20,738 nucleotides of DNA from Cellvibrionales bacterium UBA1854 (GTDB lineage: Bacteria > Pseudomonadota > Gammaproteobacteria > Pseudomonadales > Porticoccaceae), in NCBI GenBank assembly GCA_002338445.1, contig DDII01000055.1, positions 1 to 20,738 on the forward strand, written 5' to 3'. A program made the translations under genes and the position numbers. Below are positions 1-7,767 of this stretch, piece by piece (the first letter of the stretch is position 1; each line of letters opens with the position of its first letter). The notes under the pieces were generated by a model, which did no database searches, had not been told where the DNA came from, and saw nothing but the letters and a program-made list of their open reading frames with translations.

Positions 1-972
1 CGAATGTTTATTGGTATTGGAGAGGCTGTGATGACCCCTAGCGCAATGTCAATTATTGCAGATCGATTTCCTAAGCAGCGGCTTGGGTTTATATCCGGTA
101 TCTACTATATGGGTGCGCCTATCGGGGGAGGTTTGAGCCTTCTGTTAGCCGGATATCTGGGGCCTATTATCGGCTGGAGAGCCTGTTTCTATTTGCTTGG
201 AGGTATCGGAGTGTTGCTCGCAGCGATAATGTTCTTTATGAGAGAGACACCGAGACGTAGTTTCGCGGCGGTCGATTCATCTGTTGAAACTCTACCGTTG
301 AAGTCCGTTGTGAGAACAACCATCCAAATGATTATTAGTTCGCCTGCGCTCGTACTAGTCATCGCGGGAGGTACGATATTTCATATAATGATGGGAAGCA
401 CATTTTTTGATCAGTTATGGTTTGTAAACGAGAGAGGGTTTGAGCGAGATCAAATCGCGCAGCTCACAGGTTGGTTGGTTCTTACTGGAGGCATAACAGG
501 AAGCTTGCTTGGTGGTATCGGTGGAGACCGATTGATGACAAAAACGGGACTCGGACGGTCGGCATTCCTTTGCATCATCATGATTACATTCGCTCCTTTC
601 ATTCTTGCATTTAGACTTTCTGAAGCAGGTTCCGTTTGGATCCTTGTAGGTATGTTTTTTGCCGTGGTTCAAATGGGTGCAATTTTTGGTCCAATTTTTG
701 CCACTGTACAAGAGCTGGCTCCCGCTCAGGTGAGAGCAACTACTGTGGCTGTCACAATCATGTCATTCAATATATTGGGCTTAGGCATTGGTATTACGGG
801 AACAGGAATTGCTGTGGACTGGGTAATCTCTCGAGGCTGGGAGCAGCCGTACAGTATAGTCATATCAAGTGCCACATTGTTCTCATACCTAGCTGTCCCA
901 TGCTTCTATCTATCGGGACGCTGGTTCAAGCGTGATAAGGAGCGTGTCCACGCAACTAAAATATTTTGTTGA
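1..972 (+). CDS. MFS transporter, C-terminal part (5' end outside the window)
   Basis: This is an inner-membrane major facilitator superfamily permease, probably for a sugar or other small organic solute. The frame is already open at base 1 and runs about 323 codons to a TGA at 970-972. Roughly the first 100 residues (first membrane helices) are missing from the window. The visible part begins with a helix carrying GIGEAVMTPSAMS and then ADRFPKQRLG, the acidic/basic cytoplasmic loop typical of the family. A hydrophilic central loop around residue 80-100 (RETPRR) and about six further hydrophobic helices follow. The GEA..P pattern resembles the spinster-like MFS group found in TonB-receptor-linked sugar loci (family knowledge). 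A ROK fructokinase begins 111 bp downstream on the same strand, so sugar uptake followed by phosphorylation is inferred. The substrate cannot be read from the sequence. Confidence 0.85.
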   Translation, partial: RMFIGIGEAVMTPSAMSIIADRFPKQRLGFISGIYYMGAPIGGGLSLLLAGYLGPIIGWRACFYLLGGIGVLLAAIMFFMRETPRRSFAAVDSSVETLPLKSVVRTTIQMIISSPALVLVIAGGTIFHIMMGSTFFDQLWFVNERGFERDQIAQLTGWLVLTGGITGSLLGGIGGDRLMTKTGLGRSAFLCIIMITFAPFILAFRLSEAGSVWILVGMFFAVVQMGAIFGPIFATVQELAPAQVRATTVAVTIMSFNILGLGIGITGTGIAVDWVISRGWEQPYSIVISSATLFSYLAVPCFYLSGRWFKRDKERVHATKIFC

Positions 973-1064
973 GTCGCTTTACGTTCTAAAGTTTTTTTTG
1001 CCAGTATATAATCTTTTTTTCCATTTAGGTTGAGGTTAAAAATTGTTACTTTTCTAAAATTGGC

Positions 1065-1072
1065 AGGTGAGG
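1065..1072 (+). promoter_or_regulatory. Ribosome binding site that decides the fructokinase start
   Basis: AGGTGAGG lies 11 nt before the ATG at 1084. The frame is also open back to a TTG at 1030, but that codon has no comparable Shine-Dalgarno sequence. The protein from 1084 begins directly with the family's N-terminal phosphate-binding strand, so 1084 is preferred. Confidence 0.6.
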
Positions 1073-1083
1073 TGATTGATTTC

Positions 1084-2019
1084 ATGGCAGAAAATTTTTT
1101 TGCTGCAGTAGAGCTAGGTGGTACCAAATGTATAGCGGGCATTGGAGATGGAATAACAATAGTTGATGAAGTCACTATTCCAACAAGATCGCCTGAGGAA
1201 ACGGTAGGAACGCTCATAAACTTCATCAATCAGTCAAAGAGAACATTTGGTGGGATAAGAGGACTTGGGATAGCATCATTCGGTCCTATTGATCTAAACC
1301 TCCATTCAGCAGATTTTGGTTGCATTCAAAACTCTCCCAAGAAACATTGGGAGGGATTTAACCTCCAACAAGCTTTTTCTGTCATGGACTGTCCGACCGC
1401 TATTGATACGGATGTCAACGCAGCCTGCCTTGCCGAGGCGTATATCGGCGCCGGTAGAGATTCAAAAAATGTCGTCTATACCACGATTGGGACTGGCATA
1501 GGCGTGGGCATTGTTGCTGATGGGGTTGTTTTCAGCGGGAAAACTCATCCAGAGATTGGACACATTTCTGTGCACCAAGAGGCATATTGCGATCCATTTG
1601 AAGGTTTATGCCCATACCATCGCAATTGTCTCGAAGGTCTGGCGAGCGGTCCAGCTATTTTGGCTCGATGGGGACAGTCGCTATCCGATCTTCCAGTCGA
1701 GCATCCAGCACATGTCCTGGAGGCTGGGTATCTGGCACAGTTGGTAAAAATGCTAACACTAAGCTTTTCACCAGATAAAATAATTCTTGGTGGTGGGGTG
1801 ATGATGACTCCTGGGTTAATAGAATTAGTGCGACTGAAAACGCTTGAGGCACTGAATGGCTATATTTCTGACCTACTCACGCTTGATGAGATGCTTTCCC
1901 TAATTAAAGCTCCTGAGCTTGGAAACAAATCGGGATTGCTAGGTGCTATGATTAAAATAAAAAATATAGTTCTTGGGGAAGATTTTAATGTAAGCGCCAC
2001 AAGGCCGGTTGATGCCTAA
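1084..2019 (+). CDS. ROK-family fructokinase
   Basis: A cytoplasmic sugar kinase of 311 residues, the usual length for bacterial ROK fructokinases (ATP + D-fructose to fructose 6-phosphate). Residues 9-15 (VELGGTK) form the first ATP phosphate loop. FGPID is at 66-70, D110 in DTDVNAA is the expected catalytic base, and TIGTGIGVG (134-142) is the second phosphate motif. The structural zinc site is complete: H160 in HPEIGH, then C176, H179 and C182 in CPYHRNC, followed by LEGLASGPAI. This arrangement matches the Bacillus YdhR/GmuE type rather than glucokinase or the NagC-like repressors, and no DNA-binding N-terminus is present. The gene follows an MFS permease and is probably co-transcribed with it. 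A related mannose or other hexose specificity cannot be excluded. Confidence 0.88.
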   Translation: MAENFFAAVELGGTKCIAGIGDGITIVDEVTIPTRSPEETVGTLINFINQSKRTFGGIRGLGIASFGPIDLNLHSADFGCIQNSPKKHWEGFNLQQAFSVMDCPTAIDTDVNAACLAEAYIGAGRDSKNVVYTTIGTGIGVGIVADGVVFSGKTHPEIGHISVHQEAYCDPFEGLCPYHRNCLEGLASGPAILARWGQSLSDLPVEHPAHVLEAGYLAQLVKMLTLSFSPDKIILGGGVMMTPGLIELVRLKTLEALNGYISDLLTLDEMLSLIKAPELGNKSGLLGAMIKIKNIVLGEDFNVSATRPVDA

Positions 2020-2212
2020 TTTTTAGTAATCTCCTTTATGCAGCAACAGACTGTTAGAGGAAGTTTCAAGAACAGAATGTCTGCTTAAGTTCGTAGAGCG
2101 CAAAATCAAAAGCGCTTTAACGAGGTGTATTAATGTATCGGCGAGAGTTATATAGTGTTCCTTGTTTGTTTTAATAAAATTGACTTGACTTCCATTAAAA
2201 TCATAAAAAATC

Positions 2213-2665
2213 CTACCGCTTTATTTCAAGTATTATCTCCCCTGTATCCGCCATTTTACGTGCTGTGCGTGTAATATTTTTCTGAGCTAGTTCAATATCT
2301 GAGGCCCTTAGATCACCTAACATATCCATATCATCGCTGAGCCTTTTCTTTGCTCGTTTCGACATGTTCTTGTAAAGTTTATCCTGAACAGTTTTACTCG
2401 AACTTTTGAGGGCAACTGCTAGCTGATCATTGGGCGTTTTTTGCAAAATTTTTTGGATCGACCGATCATCAATTTTAGCCAAAGAATCAAATAGAAACAT
2501 ATTTTCTTGAATTTCAATAGCAAGTTTTTCGTCTTTCTCAGCAATATCTCCGATAATTGTATTGGCCATATTCATTTTCATCAGGCTCATTATCTTGGCC
2601 GCGGTCTCAACGCCACCGAGGGGCGTTGGTTGTCTTTGTCCCTTGATAAAAGTATTTTTCTTCAT
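2213..2665 (-). CDS. Stand-alone FliG C-terminal domain protein
   Basis: The 150 residues align along almost their whole length with the last ~45% of flagellar motor switch protein FliG (normally ~330 aa). They begin at the Gly-Gly linker (LGGVETAAKIMSLMK, residues 16-30) and continue through NMFLFDSLAKIDDRSIQ (55-71) to the C-terminal helices. The N-terminal FliF-binding domain and the middle EHPQ domain are absent. All five charged residues known from E. coli FliG to face the stator (K264, R281, D288, D289, R297) have exact counterparts: K87, R104, D111, D112 and R120. The start is supported by AGAGG just upstream (2670-2674), and no FliG-like coding continues above 2665, so this looks like a real short gene rather than a 3' fragment. 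No flagellar gene is in the window. It lies 163 bp downstream of the crtI-like gene on the same strand. Its role is unknown: it could modulate a FliG/MotAB interaction or do something unrelated to motility. Confidence 0.82.
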   Translation of the reverse strand: MKKNTFIKGQRQPTPLGGVETAAKIMSLMKMNMANTIIGDIAEKDEKLAIEIQENMFLFDSLAKIDDRSIQKILQKTPNDQLAVALKSSSKTVQDKLYKNMSKRAKKRLSDDMDMLGDLRASDIELAQKNITRTARKMADTGEIILEIKR

Positions 2666-2828
2666 TGCGCCTCTTTAAATTTGAATCTCGCTAGTCATAG
2701 ATCGTGCTTTTAAATTTGTGTCTTTGATAAGGCAGAGAAAATCCAATAAACACCAGGTCCTAATATGCTATAAACTTTGTCATATGTTGGCAGACTCATT
2801 CAGAATTTACAAAGAAATGACACAATGT

Positions 2829-4457
2829 TTAATATACATTTAAAGATTTTTCTTCTACCCAAGAGTTGACATCTCCCGCAAAATCTTTTGCTATAGCTCG
2901 TGCTGTCATTTTGGCAGACATCATTACACTTGGGGTGCCCGCGCCCGGCTGAGCGTTTGCCCCAACTAAATAAAGATTTTCGATATCTTCGGACCTATTA
3001 TGGGGTCGGAAAAATGCAGATTGTGTTAATTTCGGCTCAACTCCAAAACTATTGCCGATATAACTATTAAGCGTGTTCTCAAAATAGTCTGGGGTAATGA
3101 ATTCGCTGTGAACCAGGTTTGCCATCAAGTCTGGTATGTACCCCTCCTCGTCTAGGAATAACAGAACTGTATCAGTTAATTTGGGTCCCTCATTATCCCA
3201 ATCAATGTTGCTTTGATTGTTTGGCACTGGGATTAGTGTGTATGCAGCATGATGGTTTTCAGGGGCAAGAGATGGGTCTGTAATTGTAGGGATGTGCAGG
3301 TATTGGCTGAAGTCTTGTGCTAAAATCTTGGTCTTAAAAATATCGCTCAATAGTTCCCTGTAGCGGGGGCCTAGAATAATATTGTGGTGCCTGAGATCCA
3401 ATGGTTGCGTTGCTTTGAATCCAAAGTAAATTACGACAAGTGACATAGAATAACTCATCCGCTGAATTTTCCAATTATTATTCCATCTTCTATGCTTGCG
3501 TTCGATGAGCTTCATATAAGTATTTGCGTAATCGGCGTTGCTTACAATAATTTCAGCGAACAAGTTTTCTCCATTCTTTAACTTTAGGCCAGTCACTCGT
3601 GGCTTAGAAAAAATACTGTCTCTTTTGTCTACCTTAATACTCGCAACTTCCGTATTAAAGCGAATACATCCGCCTAATTCCTCGAATTTTTTGACCATCC
3701 CGTTGACTAATTTTCCTGTTCCGCCCATTACATAATGGACTCCCCAGGTTTTTTCTACAAAATGAATCATTGCATAGATTGCTGGGACCGAAAAGGGGTT
3801 CCCTCCGATTAACAATGTCTCAAAGCTAAAAACCTGACGGAGTTTTTCGTTGGAAAAATATTTGCTTGTAAAGGAAAATAAGTTTCGTACTGCATCCAGT
3901 TTTAGGAGATCTGGCAAAACTTTAAGCATCGTTTTGGTGTCTTCAAAAAAGGTGTAGCCTAATTCCAGAAACCCTCGTTTGAAAATTGCTTCTGCAGCCT
4001 CATGGAAAAGCTCGTAACCCTTTAAATCTTCGGGTGCAATCTCTTTAATTTGAGCCAGCGTGTTATTCCTATCTCCATCATAATCAAAGTGAGTTTTATC
4101 ATCAAAGTAGATTCTGTAAAAAGGTGCTATCGGCACAATAGTTACATATCTGGAAGTTTCACTCCGCGTTGCTGTTTTGGCTAAGAGACGTTCACAAGAT
4201 GGAAAATCGGGGTTATTCAAATTATGTTTCCCTCGTTTGAGTTCGAATAGCTCCTCAATAAAATGGGGAACTGTAATTACAGTCGGCCCCATGTCGAACA
4301 CAAATCCTTTTGTTTTTTTAACATAAGCTCGCCCGCCTGGTGCATCAAGTTTCTCGACGATCGTCGTATCAAATCCGAGACTTTGAAGACGTATGCCGAG
4401 AGATAAACCGCCAAATCCGGCGCCAATGACCAACGCGCGATTATGTCCATTTTCCAT
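2829..4457 (-). CDS. crtI: Phytoene desaturase (CrtI-type) family oxidoreductase
   Basis: A FAD-dependent carotenoid desaturase-type enzyme, expected to introduce double bonds into phytoene at the membrane. The N-terminus carries the dinucleotide motif VIGAGFGG (10-17) with the ribose-binding acidic residue in IVEK, then GGRAY and FDMGPTVIT. MGGTGKLVNGMVKKFEELGG is the central CrtI signature. The C-terminal FAD segment reads NLYLVGANAQPGAGTPSVM followed by SAKMTARAIA. At 542 residues it is somewhat longer than the usual ~490-510. The ATG at 4457 has only a poor Shine-Dalgarno sequence. No crtB, crtE or cyclase is in the window, so the rest of the pathway, if present, is elsewhere. A later-acting paralogue (CrtD/CrtN-like desaturase or carotenoid oxygenase relative) is the main alternative. 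Transcription is divergent from metY. Confidence 0.85.
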   Translation of the reverse strand: MENGHNRALVIGAGFGGLSLGIRLQSLGFDTTIVEKLDAPGGRAYVKKTKGFVFDMGPTVITVPHFIEELFELKRGKHNLNNPDFPSCERLLAKTATRSETSRYVTIVPIAPFYRIYFDDKTHFDYDGDRNNTLAQIKEIAPEDLKGYELFHEAAEAIFKRGFLELGYTFFEDTKTMLKVLPDLLKLDAVRNLFSFTSKYFSNEKLRQVFSFETLLIGGNPFSVPAIYAMIHFVEKTWGVHYVMGGTGKLVNGMVKKFEELGGCIRFNTEVASIKVDKRDSIFSKPRVTGLKLKNGENLFAEIIVSNADYANTYMKLIERKHRRWNNNWKIQRMSYSMSLVVIYFGFKATQPLDLRHHNIILGPRYRELLSDIFKTKILAQDFSQYLHIPTITDPSLAPENHHAAYTLIPVPNNQSNIDWDNEGPKLTDTVLLFLDEEGYIPDLMANLVHSEFITPDYFENTLNSYIGNSFGVEPKLTQSAFFRPHNRSEDIENLYLVGANAQPGAGTPSVMMSAKMTARAIAKDFAGDVNSWVEEKSLNVY

Positions 4458-4860
4458 ATGATTTATTCCCGAGTTTACTACCCCCGATTCTATCTCAGAT
4501 TTGTGACAATTTCTCGGACTTTAAAAATTACTATATTAGGGAACGATACACTAATCACTTGCTAAGTAAGATACTAATCTTCTATGATATTAAGGCACCG
4601 ATTTGTTCAGCTTGCGGGTGCTTTATAAATTCTGCTAAAAAGATGTTGGCACCTGTTAGATTTAACCCCCTTCTTTAAGCAGCAATCTAGATCAATGGTG
4701 ATCATCTGAGATTCTGGCTCTCAAAAATATAGCCATCAGATTTCCCCATTTTATTCGGGATGAGGCGTGCATTAGTCACGATTTATCTGTAAGGCGATAA
4801 GGTAATTTTCACATTTTCACTAAGAAACTGAAGAAAAAATGTCAATAGGAGCGCAATAGA
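4458..4860. other. Divergent intergenic region between crtI and metY with two possible RNA structures
   Basis: 403 bp with no credible gene. It must hold the promoters of both crtI (leftward) and metY (rightward). The sequence contains a three-way pairing option: GGCACC at 4594-4599, GGTGC at 4617-4621 and GGCACC again at 4648-4653, so the central element could pair with either neighbour. It also contains the longer hairpin listed separately at 4704-4741. No recognisable MetJ-box tandem and no B12-box or SAM-riboswitch consensus was seen. The metY Shine-Dalgarno AGGAG is at 4847-4851. Confidence 0.5.
4704..4741 (+). promoter_or_regulatory. Stem-loop in the putative metY leader
   Basis: ATCTGA (4704-4709) pairs with TCAGAT (4736-4741), and inside it TGGCT (4715-4719) pairs with AGCCA (4731-4735). 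This gives 11 bp in two helices separated by a 5-nt one-sided bulge, with an 11-nt AT-rich loop. It is followed by TT then CCCC, so it is not a normal terminator for the plus strand. It could be part of a metY leader, an unrelated small RNA, or chance. The pairing is seen directly; the function is inferred. Confidence 0.35.
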
Positions 4861-6141
4861 ATGAAATTTGAGACAAAGGTTATTCACTCTGGATTTAACG
4901 ATGACCCTTCCACTAATGCGGTGGCAGTGCCGATTTACCAGACAACTTCATTTAGCTTCAGAGATACACAACATGGAGCCGATTTATTTAATCTTGCTGA
5001 ACCCGGTAATATATACTCGAGGATAATGAATCCTACCTGTGACGTGCTAGAGCAGCGTATAGCCGCTGCTGAAGGTGGCATGGGAGCACTCTGCATGTCA
5101 TCAGGGATGGCGGCAATTGCAGCGTCAATAACTAACCTTTGCAAGGCTGGAGATAACATCGTTAGTGTCAGCCAACTGTATGGTGGCACTTATAATCTTT
5201 TTGCCCATACTTTTCCACAGCAAGGTATCGAAGTAAGAATGGCTCCAGGGGACAATATTACCGCACTTGAAGCCCTAATTGATGACAACACAAAGGGTAT
5301 CTTTTGCGAATCAATTGGAAATCCTGCCGGTAATATCGTTGATATCGCTGCTTTGGCTGCGATGGCTCATCGAAATGAAATACCTCTTTTAGTAGACAAT
5401 ACGGTGGCGACACCCTATTTTTGTAAGCCTTTTGAGTTTGGTGCAGATGTTGTGATTCACTCCTTGACCAAGTACATTGGTGGTCATGGGACGACGATAG
5501 GTGGAATTCTTGTTGATTCAGGAAAATTTAAATGGCGTGATAATCCGCGTTTCCCGCAATTTAATGTTCCTGATCCGTCTTACCATGGTGTGGTCTATGT
5601 GGATGCACTAGATGCTCCATACATCGGCAGGGCGCGAGTAGTCAGCCTCCGGAATATGGGTGCTGCGCTGTCCCCGTTTAATGCATTTCAAATTCTTCAA
5701 GGTCTCGAGACATTGCCATTAAGAATGGAGCGACATGCTGATAACGCATTAGCGGTTGCCAAATATTTAGCTGCACATTCTGCAGTAAGCTGGGTAAATT
5801 ATGCTGGTCTACCGGATGATAAGTATTATGATCTAAGTATCAGAATAAGTAGCGGTAAACCATCATCTATCGTTAGTTTTGGCATCGCCGGTGGGGAGAC
5901 AGCTGGAGGTACTTTTATCGACTCACTACAGTTGATCAAGCGACTCGTTAATATTGGCGATGCTAAGACACTTGCTTGTCATCCAGCAACAACAACTCAT
6001 CGTCAACTAAGTGACGAGGAGATGATTCTTGCCGGTGTAAGTAAGGATTTAGTAAGACTCTCCGTTGGTATTGAGCATATCGACGATATCATAGGGGATA
6101 TTGATCGTGCTCTAAATATTGCTTCAGCCAATGATGGCTAA
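4861..6141 (+). CDS. metY: O-acetylhomoserine aminocarboxypropyltransferase (sulfhydrylase)
   Basis: A cytoplasmic PLP enzyme of the Cys/Met metabolism family. It converts O-acetylhomoserine plus sulfide to homocysteine in methionine biosynthesis. The 426-residue length is typical of MetY and longer than most MetB/MetC proteins (~385-400). Motifs in order are AVPIYQTTSF (22-31), GNIYSRIMNPT (49-59), SSGMAAI (80-86), YGGTYNLF (107-114) and VDN (178-180). The PLP-binding lysine is K204 in HSLTKYIGGHG (200-210). The C-terminal HPATTTHRQL and SVGIEH.DDI motifs are also present. AGGAG lies 9 nt before the ATG. It stands alone as a transcription unit, divergent from crtI. Methionine gamma-lyase is a less likely alternative given the length and the GNIY/YGGTYNLF pattern. 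Confidence 0.92.
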   Translation: MKFETKVIHSGFNDDPSTNAVAVPIYQTTSFSFRDTQHGADLFNLAEPGNIYSRIMNPTCDVLEQRIAAAEGGMGALCMSSGMAAIAASITNLCKAGDNIVSVSQLYGGTYNLFAHTFPQQGIEVRMAPGDNITALEALIDDNTKGIFCESIGNPAGNIVDIAALAAMAHRNEIPLLVDNTVATPYFCKPFEFGADVVIHSLTKYIGGHGTTIGGILVDSGKFKWRDNPRFPQFNVPDPSYHGVVYVDALDAPYIGRARVVSLRNMGAALSPFNAFQILQGLETLPLRMERHADNALAVAKYLAAHSAVSWVNYAGLPDDKYYDLSIRISSGKPSSIVSFGIAGGETAGGTFIDSLQLIKRLVNIGDAKTLACHPATTTHRQLSDEEMILAGVSKDLVRLSVGIEHIDDIIGDIDRALNIASANDG

Positions 6142-6226
6142 ATAATCTCGCTAATATGAGCTTAGTATTTTGCATCGCTTTTAAAGGATTTCGCTGGTTA
6201 AAGAGAATACTTTGTCCATAGACAGG

Positions 6227-7021
6227 CTAAAAAAGAGATCGATGTTGCCCGCCATCAATTACTATGTTTTGCCCGACGATATAGCGAGATAGCGGGCTGC
6301 AGAGCAATGCCGCCATGGGTGCCATATCATCTGCGATTCCAGCAAAGCCAGCTGGTATAGTGTTGTATTTACTGAAATGTTCTGCCACTGAGTCTGGATC
6401 TGGGTTAATATTGAAGGCTTTAGCATAAGCTTCTGTGTTCTCCAGAGATCCCTCTGTAGCAAACATTCCGGGAAGAATATTATTGATGTTTACTCCATAT
6501 TGGGCTATTTCCCGAGATACGCTCGCCGTAAAATTTATTAAGGCGGACCGGGCGGGTCCTGACATCAGTCGCCAAACCAAGGGGTTTTTCGCAGAAAAAG
6601 TTGCAATATTTACAATTCTACCCCACTTTTTCCTTTTCATAACCGGTATGTAATGTCGCATGATCTCAATTGGTCCAATGAGGGCTGTTTCGATTGAGTC
6701 TCGCCACATTTGCGGGGTCACATCTAGAAAATTCCCATTCGGTGGAGGAGGTTTTATGGTTATTGATAAAATATCTGGGTTCGGGCATGTAGAAAAAAGG
6801 ATATGTCGGCCATCTTCAGTAGATGAGTCAGCAACGATTGGTGTAACTTTTACCCGATACTTACTTGATATTTCATCAGCGGCCTTTACGAGTCTTTCTT
6901 CTCTGCGAGCGGAAATATACAATTCTACACCGGCTTCCGCAAGCCTTTCGGCAGTTGCTCGGCCCATGCCGGCACTACCTCCAGCCATGATAGCTGTTTT
7001 CCCTGCGATTTGAAGATCCAT
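6227..7021 (-). CDS. SDR-family oxidoreductase with altered catalytic site
   Basis: A 264-residue cytoplasmic Rossmann-fold protein of the short-chain dehydrogenase/reductase family. The cofactor motif is GGSAGMG (14-20), with SARR (37-40) suggesting NADP(H) preference. The C-terminal NILPGMFATEG and IVGQNIVIDGG strands are classical SDR. The usual YxxxK catalytic pair is missing: the aligned segment is MSGPAR, placing S154 and R158 where Tyr and Lys are expected, with T141 at the expected Ser position. The NNAG strand motif is also degenerate (SITIKPP). Known SDR subgroups with SN..R-type replacements exist, so this is probably a divergent member rather than a broken gene. AAGGAAAA precedes the ATG. 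It converges on metY with an 85-bp gap and is the only gene in its unit. The substrate is unknown. Confidence 0.8.
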   Translation of the reverse strand: MDLQIAGKTAIMAGGSAGMGRATAERLAEAGVELYISARREERLVKAADEISSKYRVKVTPIVADSSTEDGRHILFSTCPNPDILSITIKPPPPNGNFLDVTPQMWRDSIETALIGPIEIMRHYIPVMKRKKWGRIVNIATFSAKNPLVWRLMSGPARSALINFTASVSREIAQYGVNINNILPGMFATEGSLENTEAYAKAFNINPDPDSVAEHFSKYNTIPAGFAGIADDMAPMAALLCSPLSRYIVGQNIVIDGGQHRSLF

Positions 7022-7268
7022 GAAGTTTTCCTTTTAGTGTGTTCAATGCACTGAGAAGAAAATAGAGTTCCGTTATGATCCTTTATGCTTTGTCTTTAAA
7101 ACGAATTCTTTCAGAAGATAGATTTGAATCATTTTATTTACGTAGTTTTAACTCACACGTTCATCCTACTTAAGTACAGATTTAATGTATATCAGTGCCA
7201 TGTTAAGTCTCTCTTATTGCGATGCTTTTACTGAATAAATGTGCTCACATTTTACTAACAGCTATAAA

Positions 7269-7463
7269 TCAATCTAATTTTCTAATTCGATGTAAAACCG
7301 ATAGTTTTTGTTTTTCGGACATTTTGCTCCAATCTCTAATTTCTTTGATTGTTCTTTTACAGCTACTACATATCTCCAATTCTGGATTATAGTCGCATTG
7401 TTTTATGCAGGGAGAGTTTGAATTCAAACCTTGTTGTTCTTTGGAGTACATAGTTTTACTCAT
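7269..7463 (-). CDS. DUF1289 family small protein
   Basis: A 64-residue cytoplasmic protein with the DUF1289 signature. SPCIKQC (17-23) and CSSCKRTIKEIRDW (32-45) give four cysteines, C19, C23, C32 and C35, that probably bind zinc or an iron-sulfur centre. The conserved Trp (W45) and the basic C-terminal helix follow. GAGG lies about 9 nt before the ATG on the minus strand. The family is widespread in proteobacteria and has no established function. The gene stands alone, with spacers of about 250 and 300 bp on either side. Confidence 0.85.
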   Translation of the reverse strand: MSKTMYSKEQQGLNSNSPCIKQCDYNPELEICSSCKRTIKEIRDWSKMSEKQKLSVLHRIRKLD

Positions 7464-7767
7464 TGACTGATCCTCAGTCGAAAAAAGTTTTCGTATGGAC
7501 AGAAAAAAAACGTAAAAGTGAGTGCAAAGAAGTCAGGAGGGTGATCAAAATCATATCAGTACGTCTCCGGTAAGCCATTTAAAATAAAGCGCTCTGTAGA
7601 TTCAAAAGATCAATCATAATTATTCTGAGTATTAATTTTGTGATGGGAGTTCCTAAAAAAAAATCCCCTCATTTATAATTTACGGCGTGTATTTCTGATC
7701 AATATATACCATTAGTTTTATTGACGAATTTTAATTCGTCCGAGCCTTGTGAATTGCTTTTTTCTTG
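7464..7767. other. Intergenic spacer with an 18-bp palindrome
   Basis: 304 bp without a credible gene. It contains GACGAATT-TT-AATTCGTC at 7723-7740, an 18-bp interrupted palindrome just downstream of the GFA-like gene. A run of nine A at 7658-7666 (a T-run on the minus strand) lies about 100 bp beyond the stop of that gene, but no clear stem precedes it. The promoter of the DUF1289 gene should lie in the left part. Confidence 0.4.

Noticed and set aside
2097..2118. AGCGC/GCGCT hairpin containing the palindrome AAAGCGCTTT, similar to a LacI-family operator core
   Set aside because: It lies between the 3' ends of two convergent genes, where an operator would control nothing visible. The flanks are not palindromic.
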